Shown piece after piece: positions 15,410-23,997 of a DNA stretch of 40,787 bases (positions are counted from its first letter, which is position 1; each line of letters opens with the position of its first letter). Origin of the DNA: Pseudolysinimonas_A sp947085045 (GTDB taxonomy: Bacteria; Actinomycetota; Actinomycetes; Actinomycetales; Microbacteriaceae); contig CAMTUU010000010.1 of the NCBI GenBank assembly GCA_947085045.1, positions 1 to 40,787 of the forward strand, read 5' to 3'. Under the pieces are notes generated by a model, which was not told where the DNA came from, did not search any database, and saw only the letters and a list, made by a program, of their open reading frames with translations. The position numbers and the translations under genes were made by a program.

Positions 15410-16303
15410 ATGCCGATCGACCCGAGCAGCGTGATGTGGAGCACCCCGGAGCGCGAGCGCGCGTGGCGGCCCCACCTCATCCTGTTGCACGGTTACGGCA
15501 GCAACGAAGGCGACCTCTTCCAGCTCGCGCCCTACCTCCCGCTCGGGTTCGTGATCGCAGCTCCCCGGGCGCCGCTGCCGCATCCGATGGGGTTCGGCTA
15601 CTCGTGGTTCCCACTCAACGACGAGGTCGAGGGTATCGGCGTCGACCAGGCGGCCGACGAGCTGGCCGAGTGGATCGGCGAGAACGTCGCGGGCAAGGCG
15701 TCGCGCGTCGGCATCCTCGGGTTCTCGCAGGGCGGGGTGCTGGGGCTGCAGGTGCTGCGTCGGCATCCCGAAGCCGTCGACGCCCTCGTGATGCTCGCGA
15801 GCGCGCGGCATCCCGAGGAAGACCCCGGCGATGCCGCGATGGCCACCCGCCGACCCCCGGTGTTCTCCGGACGCGGCACGGCCGACGACGTCATCCCGCC
15901 GTGGCGGTTCGCCGACACCGCCGACTGGCTGCCCGACCACGCGCGGCTCACCGAGCGCATCTACGAAGGCCTCGGCCACTCGGTCTCCGACACCGAGCTG
16001 CAGGATGTCGTCACGTTTCTGAATGCGAACTTCCGCGAACCGGATTGGACGATCCGCCTCGACGATCCTCCAGCGACTCGGGACGCCGTCGATCCCGAGT
16101 CGGTCTCGCGGCTCCGCGCCCTGCTCGAGATCGTGCGGACGAGCGGCGAGGCGGCCGCCCTGGAAGCCACCCAGGCCGAGGTGCTCATCCGCGAGCTGCT
16201 CGCCGCCGGGCACACCGTCGATTCCATCGCCGACGCGGCGTCGCTCTCCCGCGGACCCGTGCAGCGCGTCGCCGACGGCGAATTCCTCTTCCCCGAGCCC
16301 TGA
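15410..16303 (+). CDS. Carboxylesterase/phospholipase-type alpha/beta hydrolase with a C-terminal helical tail
   Basis: 297 residues. Residues 1-210 are a small alpha/beta hydrolase of the phospholipase/carboxylesterase (YpfH/LYPLA) type: oxyanion segment LILLHGYGSNEGDL, nucleophile elbow GFSQGG (Ser106), Asp159 or Asp160 in RGTADDVIPPW, and His190 in GLGHSVSDTEL. The fold is complete at about 210. Residues 212-297 are extra and end in LIRELLAAGHTVDSIADAASLSRGPVQRVADGEF, which reads like a helix-turn-helix (SIADAASLSRGPVQRV). The nucleophile, acid and base are all present. The lhr gene follows after 46 bases. Confidence 0.85.
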   Translation: MPIDPSSVMWSTPERERAWRPHLILLHGYGSNEGDLFQLAPYLPLGFVIAAPRAPLPHPMGFGYSWFPLNDEVEGIGVDQAADELAEWIGENVAGKASRVGILGFSQGGVLGLQVLRRHPEAVDALVMLASARHPEEDPGDAAMATRRPPVFSGRGTADDVIPPWRFADTADWLPDHARLTERIYEGLGHSVSDTELQDVVTFLNANFREPDWTIRLDDPPATRDAVDPESVSRLRALLEIVRTSGEAAALEATQAEVLIRELLAAGHTVDSIADAASLSRGPVQRVADGEFLFPEP

Positions 16304-16349
16304 GCGCAAGCCCCAGGCGGGTGACGGGGGTTCCGACGAGGATGGAGGG

Positions 16350-19300
16350 ATGCACTCCGCCCTCGAGCGCTTCACCCCCGCGACGCGGGAGTGGTTCGCG
16401 GGTGCGTTCCCGGAGCCGACGCCCGCGCAGACCGGAGCTTGGGAGGCGATCTCGTCGGGGCGGCACGCGCTCGTGGTCGCGCCGACCGGCTCCGGCAAGA
16501 CCCTGAGCGCGTTCCTCTGGTCGCTCGACCGGCTCGCCGCCTCCCCGAAGCCCGCCGAACCGCAGAAGAGAACGCGCGTTCTCTACATCTCCCCGCTCAA
16601 GGCGCTCGGGGTCGACGTCGAGCGCAACCTGCGCGCTCCGCTGGTCGGCATCTCGGCGACCGGGCGGCGCCTCGGGCAGGAGGTGCCGCCGATCTCCGTC
16701 GGCGTGCGCTCGGGCGACACCACGAGCGCCGACCGGCGACTGCTGCAGCGCGAGCCCCCCGACATCCTCATCACGACCCCCGAGTCGCTCTACCTGATGC
16801 TCACCTCGGCGGCCCGCGAAAACCTCACCGGCGTCGAGACGCTGATCGTCGACGAGATCCACGCGGTCGCGGCATCGAAGCGCGGCGCGCACCTGGCGGT
16901 GACGCTGGAACGGCTGGATGCGCTCCTCGAGAAACCCGTGCAACGTATCGGGCTCTCGGCGACCGTGCGCCCGATCGAGGAGGTCGCGAGGTTCCTCGGC
17001 GGGCAGGCGCCGGTCGTGATCGTGCAACCTCCCGCCGCGAAGACCTTCGACCTGCGCGTCGTCGTGCCGGTCGAAGACATGACCGAGCTGGGCGTCCGGT
17101 CGACCGAAGCGGTCAGCCCCGGGCCGGGAGAGGCGGAGGAGACCGGGCTGCAGTCGGCGGGGTCGATCTGGCCGCACGTCGACCGGGCGATCGTCGAGCA
17201 GGTGCTCGAGCACCGGTCGACGATCGTGTTCGCCAACTCGCGCCGCCTCGCGGAGCGCATCACGGCATCCATGAACGAGATCTACGTCGAGATGGTGACC
17301 GGCGAAGCGCCCGAGAAGTTCCCGGCGCAGATGATCGGTGGCTCCGGGATGACCGGCACGGTGGTCGCGACGGCGACCGAGAGCCCGATCCTGGCGCGCG
17401 CCCACCACGGCTCGGTGTCGAAGGAGCAGCGCGCCGAGATCGAGGACGCGCTCAAGTCGGGACGCCTCCGGTGCGTCGTCGCGACGTCGTCGCTCGAGCT
17501 CGGCATCGACATGGGTGCGGTCGACCTCGTCATCCAGGTCGAGACGCCACCGTCGGTCGCATCCGGGCTGCAGCGGGTGGGCCGCGCCGGGCACCAGGTG
17601 GGCGAGATCTCGAAGGGCGTGCTCTTCCCGAAGCACCGCGCCGACCTGCTCGGCACGACGGTCGTCAGCGAGCGCATGCGCACAGGACTCATCGAGGCGA
17701 TCTCGGTGCCGCAGAATCCGCTCGACATCCTCGCCCAGCAGACCGTGGCCGCCGTCGCGCTCGACACCCTCGAGGTCGAGGAGTGGTTCGAGACCATGCG
17801 GCGGTCGGCACCCTTCGCGACGCTTCCCCGTTCCGCCTACGAGGCGACGCTCGACCTGCTCGCCGGCCGGTACCCGTCGGACGAGTTCGCCGAGCTGCGC
17901 CCGCGCATCCTCTGGGACCGCGTGGCCGGCACCATCGCCGGGCGTCCCGGCGCACAGCGACTCGCGGTGACCAGCGGCGGCACCATCCCCGACCGCGGGA
18001 TGTTCGGCGTCTTCATCGTCGGCACCGACGACGGCGCCCGGCGGGTCGGCGAGCTCGACGAGGAGATGGTCTACGAATCCCGGGTGGGGGATGTCATCGC
18101 CCTCGGCGCGACGTCGTGGCGCATCGAGGAGATCACCTCCGATCGCGTGCTCGTCACCCCGGCGTTCGGGCAGCCCGGGCGCGTGCCGTTCTGGAAGGGC
18201 GACGGACTCGGGCGTCCCGCTGAACTCGGCAAGGCGATCGGCGCGTTCACCTCCGACCTGGCGAGCAAACCCGAGGGCATCGAAGACCGGCTGCGGGCGA
18301 GTGGCTTGGACGACTGGGCCGTCGGCAACCTCATCCGGTTCGTCGAGGAGCAGAAGGCTGCGACCGGGGCCGTGCCGACCGACACCACGCTGCTCGTCGA
18401 ACGGTTCCGCGACGAGCTCGGCGACTGGCGGCTCGTGCTGCACTCCCCTTACGGCACTCCGGTGCACGCCCCCTGGGCGCTGGCGATCTCGGCGCGCATC
18501 CGCGAACGCCTCGGGGTCGAAGGTTCGGCGATGGCGGGCGACGACGGTATCGTCGTGCGACTGCCGGAGACGGATGCCGAACCCCCCGGCGCGGAACTGT
18601 TCACGTTCGAGCGCGAAGAGCTGGAAGAGCTGGTCACCCTGGAGGTCGGCGGCTCGGCCCTCTTCTCCTCCCGCTTCCGCGAGAACGCCGCGCGCGCGCT
18701 GCTGCTCCCCCGCTACAACCCCGGCCGCCGCAACCCGCTGTGGCAGCAGCGGCAGCGCAGCGCCCAGCTGCTCGACGTCGCCCGCAAGTACCCGTCGTTC
18801 CCGATCATCCTCGAGACGGTGCGCGAGGTGCTGCAGGACGTCTACGACCTCCCCGCCCTCGCCGAGCTGACGACCGACATCGCGAACCGGCGCATCCGCA
18901 TGGTCGAGGTCGAGACGACCTCCCCGTCGCCCTTCGCCCGCAGCCTGCTCTTCGGATACGTCGCCGCCTTCATGTACGAGGGCGACTCGCCCCTCGCCGA
19001 GCGCCGCGCCGCCGCCCTGTCGCTCGACCCGACGCTGCTCGCCGAACTGCTCGGCCGCGCGGAGCTGCGGGAGCTGCTCGACCCGAAGGTGCTCGAGCGG
19101 ACCGAGCTCGAACTGCAGCGCCTCGACCCCGAGCGCACGCTCACGGGGCCCGAGGGTCTCGTCGACCTCCTGCGCCTCCTCGGCCCGCTGTCCGTGGAAG
19201 AGCTCTCCCGTCGCTGGACGCCCGAGATGCCGCTTTCCGTCGCATCCGACGGCGCTGCGGCGACAGAAGGTGGCATCTCGACGCACTTGGCAGCGCTCGC

Positions 19301-20933
19301 GCGCGGGAACCGGGTGATCCGTGCGACGATCGCGGGCGACGCGCGCTGGGCCGTCGTCGAGGATGCCTCCCGGCTGCGGGATGCCCTCGGGGTGCCGCTG
19401 CCGATCGGGGTGCCGACGGCGTTCCTCGATTCCGTCGACGATCCGGTGGGCGACCTCGTGTCGCGCTTCGTGCGCACCCACGGACCCTTCGCCGCGCAGG
19501 ACGCCGCCGACCGCCTCGGCCTCGGCGTCGCCGTCGTCACCGACGTGCTGCGCCGCTTCGCCGCCGACCGGCGGGTGGTCGAGGGCGAGTTCCGCCCCGG
19601 CGCGACCGGCACCGAATGGGTGGATGCCGAGATCCTGCGTCGCCTCCGCCGGCGCTCCCTCGCGGCTCTCCGCTCCGAGGTCGAGCCCGTGCCGCCGCGG
19701 GCACTCGGGCGCTTCCTGCCGACCTGGCAGCGCTTCGGCGAGCTGCGCGGAGTCGACGGGCTGATCACCGCCATCGACCAGCTCTCCGGCGTCGCGCTGC
19801 CGGCATCCAGCTGGGAGAGCCTCGCGCTCCCCAGCCGGGTGCGCGACTACTCGCCCGCGATGCTCGACGAGCTGACGACATCCGGTGAGGTGCTGTGGTC
19901 GGGACGCGGCGAGCTGCCCGGCGGCGACGGCTGGGTCGCCCTGCACCTTGCCGACACCGCACCGCTCACCCTGTTCGAGCCGAACCTCGTCGAGCAGGGC
20001 GAGCTGCACGGGCGCGTCATCGACGCCCTCGCCGGCGGGGGTGCGTTCTTCTTCCGCCAGCTGTCGACCGCCGTCGGCGTCACCGGGTTCGTCGACGACA
20101 AAGATCTCGCCCGCGCCCTCTGGGATCTCGTCTGGGCGGGGCTCGTCGGCAACGACACCCTCGCCCCGTTGCGGTCGCGGCTCGGAGCGACCACGACGCG
20201 AGCCCGGGCCACTCCGCGGGCTCGAGGCCGCCGGGCCCCGGGTCGGGTGCTCTCCGCCCTAGCGCAGTCGGCGCCGCCCACCGTCGCCGGGCGTTGGTCG
20301 CTGCTCCCCGCCCCGGAGGCGAACCCCACGGTGCGCTCCGCCGCGCTCGCCGAGACCCTGCTCGAACGGCACGGCGTCGTCACCCGGGGCGCCGTCGTCT
20401 CGGAGGGCGTCGCCGGCGGTTTCGCGCTCGCGTACAAAGTGCTGGCGAGCCTCGAGGAGACGGGGCGCACCCGTCGCGGCTACTTCGTCGAGGGGCTCGG
20501 CGCTGCGCAGTTCGCCACCCCGGCGACCGTCGACCGGCTGCGCACCTTCGCCGCCGACCCCGAGGAGGGCACCCCGCCGACTGCCGTGACGCTCGGCGCG
20601 ACCGATCCGGCGAATCCCTACGGCGCGGCCCTGGGCTGGCCGACGATCGAGGGCCACCGCCCGGGCCGCAAGGCGGGAGCGCTCGTGGTGCTCGTCGACG
20701 GCGCCCTCGCGGTCTACGTCGAGCGCGGGGGCAAGACGGTGCTCACCTTCGGGCTCGACGAGACGGGTCTGTCCGCGGCCGCCGAGTCGCTGGCATCCAC
20801 CGTCAGACGGTCGGGCGGCAAGCTGCGCATCGAGAAGATCGATGGGGAGTTCGGCATCGGCACCCCGTTCGGCGACGCCCTCGCCCGCGCCGGTTTCGCG
20901 CCCACACCGCAAGGTCTCCGCCTTCGCGCATGA
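16350..20933 (+). CDS. lhr: Lhr-family ATP-dependent DNA helicase
   Basis: 1527 residues, the usual length of long actinobacterial Lhr. It is a superfamily 2 3'-to-5' helicase acting on DNA and RNA:DNA hybrids in repair. Visible motifs: Q-motif region PTPAQTGAW, Walker A APTGSGKT (44-51), DEIH Walker B (168-171), LSAT motif III, QRVGRAGHQ motif VI, then the winged-helix and beta-barrel 'Lhr core' and a long C-terminal extension. GAGGA about 7 bases before the ATG serves as Shine-Dalgarno. The gene overlaps the thermonuclease gene by ATGA, and the Nei2 gene follows; lhr beside nei is a recognised actinobacterial arrangement (for example in Mycobacterium), so a shared repair role is likely. Confidence 0.95.
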   Translation: MHSALERFTPATREWFAGAFPEPTPAQTGAWEAISSGRHALVVAPTGSGKTLSAFLWSLDRLAASPKPAEPQKRTRVLYISPLKALGVDVERNLRAPLVGISATGRRLGQEVPPISVGVRSGDTTSADRRLLQREPPDILITTPESLYLMLTSAARENLTGVETLIVDEIHAVAASKRGAHLAVTLERLDALLEKPVQRIGLSATVRPIEEVARFLGGQAPVVIVQPPAAKTFDLRVVVPVEDMTELGVRSTEAVSPGPGEAEETGLQSAGSIWPHVDRAIVEQVLEHRSTIVFANSRRLAERITASMNEIYVEMVTGEAPEKFPAQMIGGSGMTGTVVATATESPILARAHHGSVSKEQRAEIEDALKSGRLRCVVATSSLELGIDMGAVDLVIQVETPPSVASGLQRVGRAGHQVGEISKGVLFPKHRADLLGTTVVSERMRTGLIEAISVPQNPLDILAQQTVAAVALDTLEVEEWFETMRRSAPFATLPRSAYEATLDLLAGRYPSDEFAELRPRILWDRVAGTIAGRPGAQRLAVTSGGTIPDRGMFGVFIVGTDDGARRVGELDEEMVYESRVGDVIALGATSWRIEEITSDRVLVTPAFGQPGRVPFWKGDGLGRPAELGKAIGAFTSDLASKPEGIEDRLRASGLDDWAVGNLIRFVEEQKAATGAVPTDTTLLVERFRDELGDWRLVLHSPYGTPVHAPWALAISARIRERLGVEGSAMAGDDGIVVRLPETDAEPPGAELFTFEREELEELVTLEVGGSALFSSRFRENAARALLLPRYNPGRRNPLWQQRQRSAQLLDVARKYPSFPIILETVREVLQDVYDLPALAELTTDIANRRIRMVEVETTSPSPFARSLLFGYVAAFMYEGDSPLAERRAAALSLDPTLLAELLGRAELRELLDPKVLERTELELQRLDPERTLTGPEGLVDLLRLLGPLSVEELSRRWTPEMPLSVASDGAAATEGGISTHLAALARGNRVIRATIAGDARWAVVEDASRLRDALGVPLPIGVPTAFLDSVDDPVGDLVSRFVRTHGPFAAQDAADRLGLGVAVVTDVLRRFAADRRVVEGEFRPGATGTEWVDAEILRRLRRRSLAALRSEVEPVPPRALGRFLPTWQRFGELRGVDGLITAIDQLSGVALPASSWESLALPSRVRDYSPAMLDELTTSGEVLWSGRGELPGGDGWVALHLADTAPLTLFEPNLVEQGELHGRVIDALAGGGAFFFRQLSTAVGVTGFVDDKDLARALWDLVWAGLVGNDTLAPLRSRLGATTTRARATPRARGRRAPGRVLSALAQSAPPTVAGRWSLLPAPEANPTVRSAALAETLLERHGVVTRGAVVSEGVAGGFALAYKVLASLEETGRTRRGYFVEGLGAAQFATPATVDRLRTFAADPEEGTPPTAVTLGATDPANPYGAALGWPTIEGHRPGRKAGALVVLVDGALAVYVERGGKTVLTFGLDETGLSAAAESLASTVRRSGGKLRIEKIDGEFGIGTPFGDALARAGFAPTPQGLRLRA

Positions 20934-21544
20934 GCAAGACTGAGAGCGTGACGAGCCAGCCCGACCGCGCCACCCCGAGTCGCCTCGTGCGCTGGCGTCG
21001 CCCGATCGCCCTGCTCGTGTTGCTTCTCGTGCTGCTCGGCGTCGGCGCGTTCCGCATCTACGTGCTCGGTGACGGGGCCGGCAACCTGCTCACACCCGCG
21101 GGCACCGATCGGGACGGCGACATCCCGGCCGGCGCGCTCGAGATGGAAGTGGTCGGCATCACCGACGGCGACACCCTGAAGTTGCGCACCGACGACGCGA
21201 GCGGCCCGGTGCCCGCCGGCGCGACGATCACCGTTCGGCTGATCGGCATCGACACCCCCGAGGTCTACCCCGACGACGAGTGCTACGGCGACGAGGCCGA
21301 GGCCGAGCTGACGCGGCTCGCGGGCGACACCGTCTACATCACCGACGACCGGGACCTGACGGATGACTACGGGCGCACGCTCCTCTACCTGTGGGCCGTC
21401 GACGGCACCTTCATCAATCTGCAGCTGGTCGAGGGCGGCTTCGCCGAAGCGATCCGGGTCGCCCCGAACGATGCGTTCTACGACGACCTCCGCGCCGCCG
21501 AGGGCCGCGCCGCCGACGCCGGTCTCGGCATGTGGAGCTGTTAG
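20930..21544 (+). CDS. Membrane-anchored thermonuclease (SNase-like) protein
   Basis: 204 residues, starting inside the lhr stop (ATGA overlap). A short basic cytoplasmic tail, one strong transmembrane helix (about 26-45, PIALLVLLLVLLGVGAF) and a short linker precede an SNase domain (about 70-204): VGITDGDTLKLR, TVRLIGIDTPEVYP with catalytic Arg/Asp, DDYGRTLLYLW with a second catalytic Arg, and NLQLVEGGFAE. The family cleaves single- and double-stranded nucleic acids with Ca2+. The nuclease domain should face outward. Its place between lhr and nei2 is notable, because those partners work in the cytoplasm. Confidence 0.88.
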   Translation: MSKTESVTSQPDRATPSRLVRWRRPIALLVLLLVLLGVGAFRIYVLGDGAGNLLTPAGTDRDGDIPAGALEMEVVGITDGDTLKLRTDDASGPVPAGATITVRLIGIDTPEVYPDDECYGDEAEAELTRLAGDTVYITDDRDLTDDYGRTLLYLWAVDGTFINLQLVEGGFAEAIRVAPNDAFYDDLRAAEGRAADAGLGMWSC

Positions 21545-22324
21545 GTGCCCGAGGGCGACACCGTCTGGAAGACTGCGCAGCTGCAGCACGCGGCCCTCGC
21601 CGGCTCCGTGCTGACGAGGAGCGACTTCCGGGTGCCGAAGTTCGCGACCGTCGACCTCGCGGGTGAGGCGGTGCACGAGGTCGTCTCCCGCGGGAAGCAT
21701 CTCTTCCATCGCGTCGGGGACTTCAGCATCCATTCTCATCTCAAGATGGAGGGCGTCTGGCGTTCCTACGCCCCCGGTGAGAAGTGGACGAAACCCGAAT
21801 TCACGGCCCGCGTGATCTTGGAGGCTCCCGGCGTGCAGACCGTCGGTTTCGAGCTCGGCCTGCTCGAGGTCATCCGCACCACCGACGAAGTGAACGTCGT
21901 CGGCCACCTCGGCCCCGACCTGCTCGGTGCCGACTGGGATCCCGGCCTCGCCGTCGCCCGGCTCGCCGCCGCGGCCGAGGTGCCGATCTACGTCGCCCTG
22001 CTCGATCAGCGGAACCTTGCGGGCGTCGGCAACGTCTACGCGAACGAGATCTGCTTCCTGCGCGGCGTGCTGCCGACGCGGCTCGTCGGCGAGACGCCCG
22101 CGCTCGAGAAGGTGGTCGATCTCGCCGAGCGGATGCTGCAGGCCAACAAGCAGCGCTTCACCCGGTCGACCACGGGCGACCTGCGATCCGGGCAGACGTC
22201 ATGGGTCTACGGGCGGCAGGGGCGGCCGTGCCGCCGTTGCGGCACGCGCCTGCTCGGCGGGGAACTCGGCCTCGTCGAGGGGCAGGAGCGGGTCGTCACC
22301 TGGTGCCCGCGCTGCCAGACCTAG
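21545..22324 (+). CDS. nei2: Fpg/Nei family DNA glycosylase-AP lyase (Nei2)
   Basis: 259 residues from a GTG that directly abuts the previous stop. The mature N-terminus PEGDTVWKTA provides the catalytic Pro2-Glu3 pair of Nei-type enzymes. The helix-two-turn-helix region includes LLDQRNLAGVGNVYANEICFLRGV, followed by a C-terminal zinc finger with CRRCG and CPRCQT. It removes oxidised bases and nicks the strand. The tripartite unit lhr-thermonuclease-nei2 has no intergenic space. Its TAG stop shares bases 22322-22323 with the stop of the convergent Pr6Pr gene. Confidence 0.92.
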   Translation: MPEGDTVWKTAQLQHAALAGSVLTRSDFRVPKFATVDLAGEAVHEVVSRGKHLFHRVGDFSIHSHLKMEGVWRSYAPGEKWTKPEFTARVILEAPGVQTVGFELGLLEVIRTTDEVNVVGHLGPDLLGADWDPGLAVARLAAAAEVPIYVALLDQRNLAGVGNVYANEICFLRGVLPTRLVGETPALEKVVDLAERMLQANKQRFTRSTTGDLRSGQTSWVYGRQGRPCRRCGTRLLGGELGLVEGQERVVTWCPRCQT

Positions 22325-22968
22325 GCTGCCGCGACGGGATCCATCGCGGCGCGGAAGCGGGAGATGAGGATGCCGAGCGCGGTGATGAGCACGACGAAGA
22401 CCGAGATACCGCCGATGTAGATCGCGTTGGTGGCTATCCCCGCCGCGGGTTCGAGGAACGGATACGGGTACCACCCGCTGATCGCTCCGCGGATGAGCGT
22501 CATCGCGATCCAGACCACCGGGAACACCAATGACACGAGCAGGGAGCGCCAGGGGAGCGCCGGACGCCCGCGGTCGAAGAGCCGGAGCACGAACCAGTCG
22601 ATCGTGAGCAACAGCGGCACGGCGACGTGCAATACCTCGTTCTCCCAGTCCATGCCGAGGTACACCTCGGTGGGCACGCCGCGCAGGGTCAGGTTATAGA
22701 CGAGCCCGGTCACCATCGCGAGCGGCACGACGGCGAGCGCAGCACTGGTGAGCAGGACCCCGTCCCGTTCGTGGCGCAGCATCGAGGCGCCGGTGAGAGC
22801 GAGCAGCACGATTGCGATCATCGTGGTGTCGTTCGTGAAGTAGACGAAATACCGATCCGGGATGAAGGATCCCCCGATCGCGAGGTCGACGATCTGGAAC
22901 ACGAACGTGAACGCGAGGCCCACCGCCGCCACCAGGTGCACGACACCCCACAGCTTCCTTGCCGACAT
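22321..22968 (-). CDS. Pr6Pr family multi-pass membrane protein
   Basis: 215 residues with about six transmembrane helices. Typical strings of the Pr6Pr/FAR-17a-AIG1-like family are FTNDTTMIAIVLLAL, MDWENEVLHVAVPLLLTIDWFVL, LPWRSLLVSLVFPVVWIAMTLIRGAISGWYPYPFLEP, the last being the family's best-kept segment. In eukaryotic AIG1 relatives this fold hydrolyses fatty-acid esters of hydroxy fatty acids; the bacterial function is not established. Start ATG at 22968 is preferred over GTG at 22974 because CATGAT lies 6 bases upstream of the former. Confidence 0.82.
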   Translation of the reverse strand: MSARKLWGVVHLVAAVGLAFTFVFQIVDLAIGGSFIPDRYFVYFTNDTTMIAIVLLALTGASMLRHERDGVLLTSAALAVVPLAMVTGLVYNLTLRGVPTEVYLGMDWENEVLHVAVPLLLTIDWFVLRLFDRGRPALPWRSLLVSLVFPVVWIAMTLIRGAISGWYPYPFLEPAAGIATNAIYIGGISVFVVLITALGILISRFRAAMDPVAAA

Positions 22969-22974
22969 GGTCAC

Positions 22975-22980
22975 ATCATG
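22975..22980 (-). promoter_or_regulatory. -10-like box (Pr6Pr gene, leaderless)
   Basis: CATGAT on the minus strand, 6 bases before the ATG at 22968. Confidence 0.35.
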
Positions 22981-23287
22981 CTGTTCGGAGCGGACGGTCG
23001 CCAGGGGTGGGTCAGGGTGAGACGGGCACGCTGACGACCGTGGATGCCGTGTTCCCCGCGGTGACGCGCGAACTGACGGAACCCGACGAGGGACACCCCG
23101 GTCGCTCCCGGCCGAGGCCGGCGCGAGCCCTGCGCTCATCTCTGGCGGGAGTACCCGAGAACGTGTGCCGACTGCGCGGCGTCGCCGGAGGCGCTCGGCG
23201 GATGCGCTCGGCGGATGCGTGATCCTCGTGCTCGTCACCGCTCGATTCGGTTTCGCCGCTGGGCTAGGCGTGTCGACCTGCGCACCC
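22981..23287. other. Gene-free spacer
   Basis: Between the divergent Pr6Pr and DUF7882-like genes. I see no convincing coding frame, hairpin or -35/-10 pair here beyond the boxes next to each gene. It holds the short tandem duplication at 23191-23216. Confidence 0.4.
23191..23216. repeat. Tandem 13-bp duplication
   Basis: GCGCTCGGCGGAT occurs twice head to tail (23191-23203 and 23204-23216), followed by a partial GCG. It looks like replication slippage. Confidence 0.6.
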
Positions 23288-23293
23288 TAGATT
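23288..23293 (+). promoter_or_regulatory. -10-like box (DUF7882-like copy A, leaderless)
   Basis: TAGATT, 6 bases before the ATG at 23300; no Shine-Dalgarno. Confidence 0.45.
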
Positions 23294-23299
23294 TCTCGC

Positions 23300-23602
23300 A
23301 TGGGGACCCTCTTCTACGGCGCATCCCGCACGCCGATCCGCATCGACGACCGGATCCTCGCCCACCTGAAACTCGTCGCGACGTCGAAGATGCGGCGCAA
23401 CGAGCCGTTCCTCGTGTCGTGGCGCGACGCCGCCGACATCGGCGGTGGGCGCAGCTCCATCTGGGTGCACCCCGCCTGCGACCTGCACTATAAGTTCGAC
23501 GGCGGCACCCCGGCCAGCGTCGACCAGGAACTCATCGAGCAGCTCAGCGTCGCCGCCAACGCGGCGCGCGGCATCGAGATCGACGAGGCGACGCGGCGCT
23601 GA
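23300..23602 (+). CDS. DUF7882-like small protein, copy A
   Basis: 100 residues. Opens MGTLFYGASRTPIRIDDRILAHLKLV and has SKMRRNEPFLVSW and GRSSIWVHPACDL. It aligns over its full length with the proteins at 30746 and 32386 (shared core MGxLxY, DDRxLxHxxxV, KxRRxExF, SIW/TLW). Related short proteins in Microbacteriaceae are often mislabelled 'ATP-dependent DNA ligase'; no nucleotidyltransferase motif is present. The basic RR pair after an amphipathic stretch suggests a small beta-sandwich, but the function is unknown. The transcript appears leaderless. Confidence 0.75.
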   Translation: MGTLFYGASRTPIRIDDRILAHLKLVATSKMRRNEPFLVSWRDAADIGGGRSSIWVHPACDLHYKFDGGTPASVDQELIEQLSVAANAARGIEIDEATRR

Positions 23603-23624
23603 GTGCGCACGACGCGACCGTTCG

Positions 23625-23933
23625 TCAGGGCCGGTAGCACTCCAACCGCGACATCGCGGTCTCCAGGTCGAGGCACTGCGAGACCTCGAATGAGGTGTTG
23701 TAGACAGAGCCGACGAGCGCGACGTAGACGGGGCCGGCCACTTGGACGTAGCCGACGGTCGCGTCGCCGTCGAGGATGCGGTAGACGTCGTCGCGCACGG
23801 GCACGGCGGCGAGGGCGAGGCGCACGGGCGTCGTCGCGAAGGTGGATGCGGGGGTTGCAGGCGCCTGAGCGTCGATGGCCGGTCTCGCCGAGCGGGTGGT
23901 CGAACGGACCCGGGGTTCGGCGGTGAGAGTCAT
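23625..23933 (-). CDS. Hypothetical protein
   Basis: 102 residues from ATG at 23933. The N-terminal third is a Thr/Arg/Ala-rich, probably disordered stretch (TAEPRVRSTTRSARPAIDAQ). The rest looks like one compact domain: VRLALAAVPVRDDVYRILDGD, ATVGYVQVAGPVYVALVGSVYNTSFEV, then a helix CLDLETAMSRLECYRP. There is no signal peptide or membrane helix. I do not recognise a family. It lies downstream of treZ on the same strand, 64 bases away, and converges on DUF7882-like copy A with 22 bases between stops. Confidence 0.6.
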   Translation of the reverse strand: MTLTAEPRVRSTTRSARPAIDAQAPATPASTFATTPVRLALAAVPVRDDVYRILDGDATVGYVQVAGPVYVALVGSVYNTSFEVSQCLDLETAMSRLECYRP

Positions 23934-23997
23934 GGTCAAGCCATCACAGCATCGCGGGCGTACACGATCCAGGGCTTGCCAGCTCCGGGGGCCGGTG

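Noticed and set aside
16185..20009. 1274-codon open frame opposite lhr
   Set aside because: Mirror of a high-GC coding frame; no recognisable domains, while the plus strand has all helicase motifs.
23191..23216. 13-bp tandem repeat as an attachment site or iteron
   Set aside because: Only two units, no integrase or replication gene nearby, no flanking tRNA; slippage is sufficient.
22959..23222. Plus-strand open frame of 87 codons in the spacer before DUF7882-like copy A
   Set aside because: No Shine-Dalgarno or -10-like box at the start, no recognisable text, and it contains a slippage duplication.
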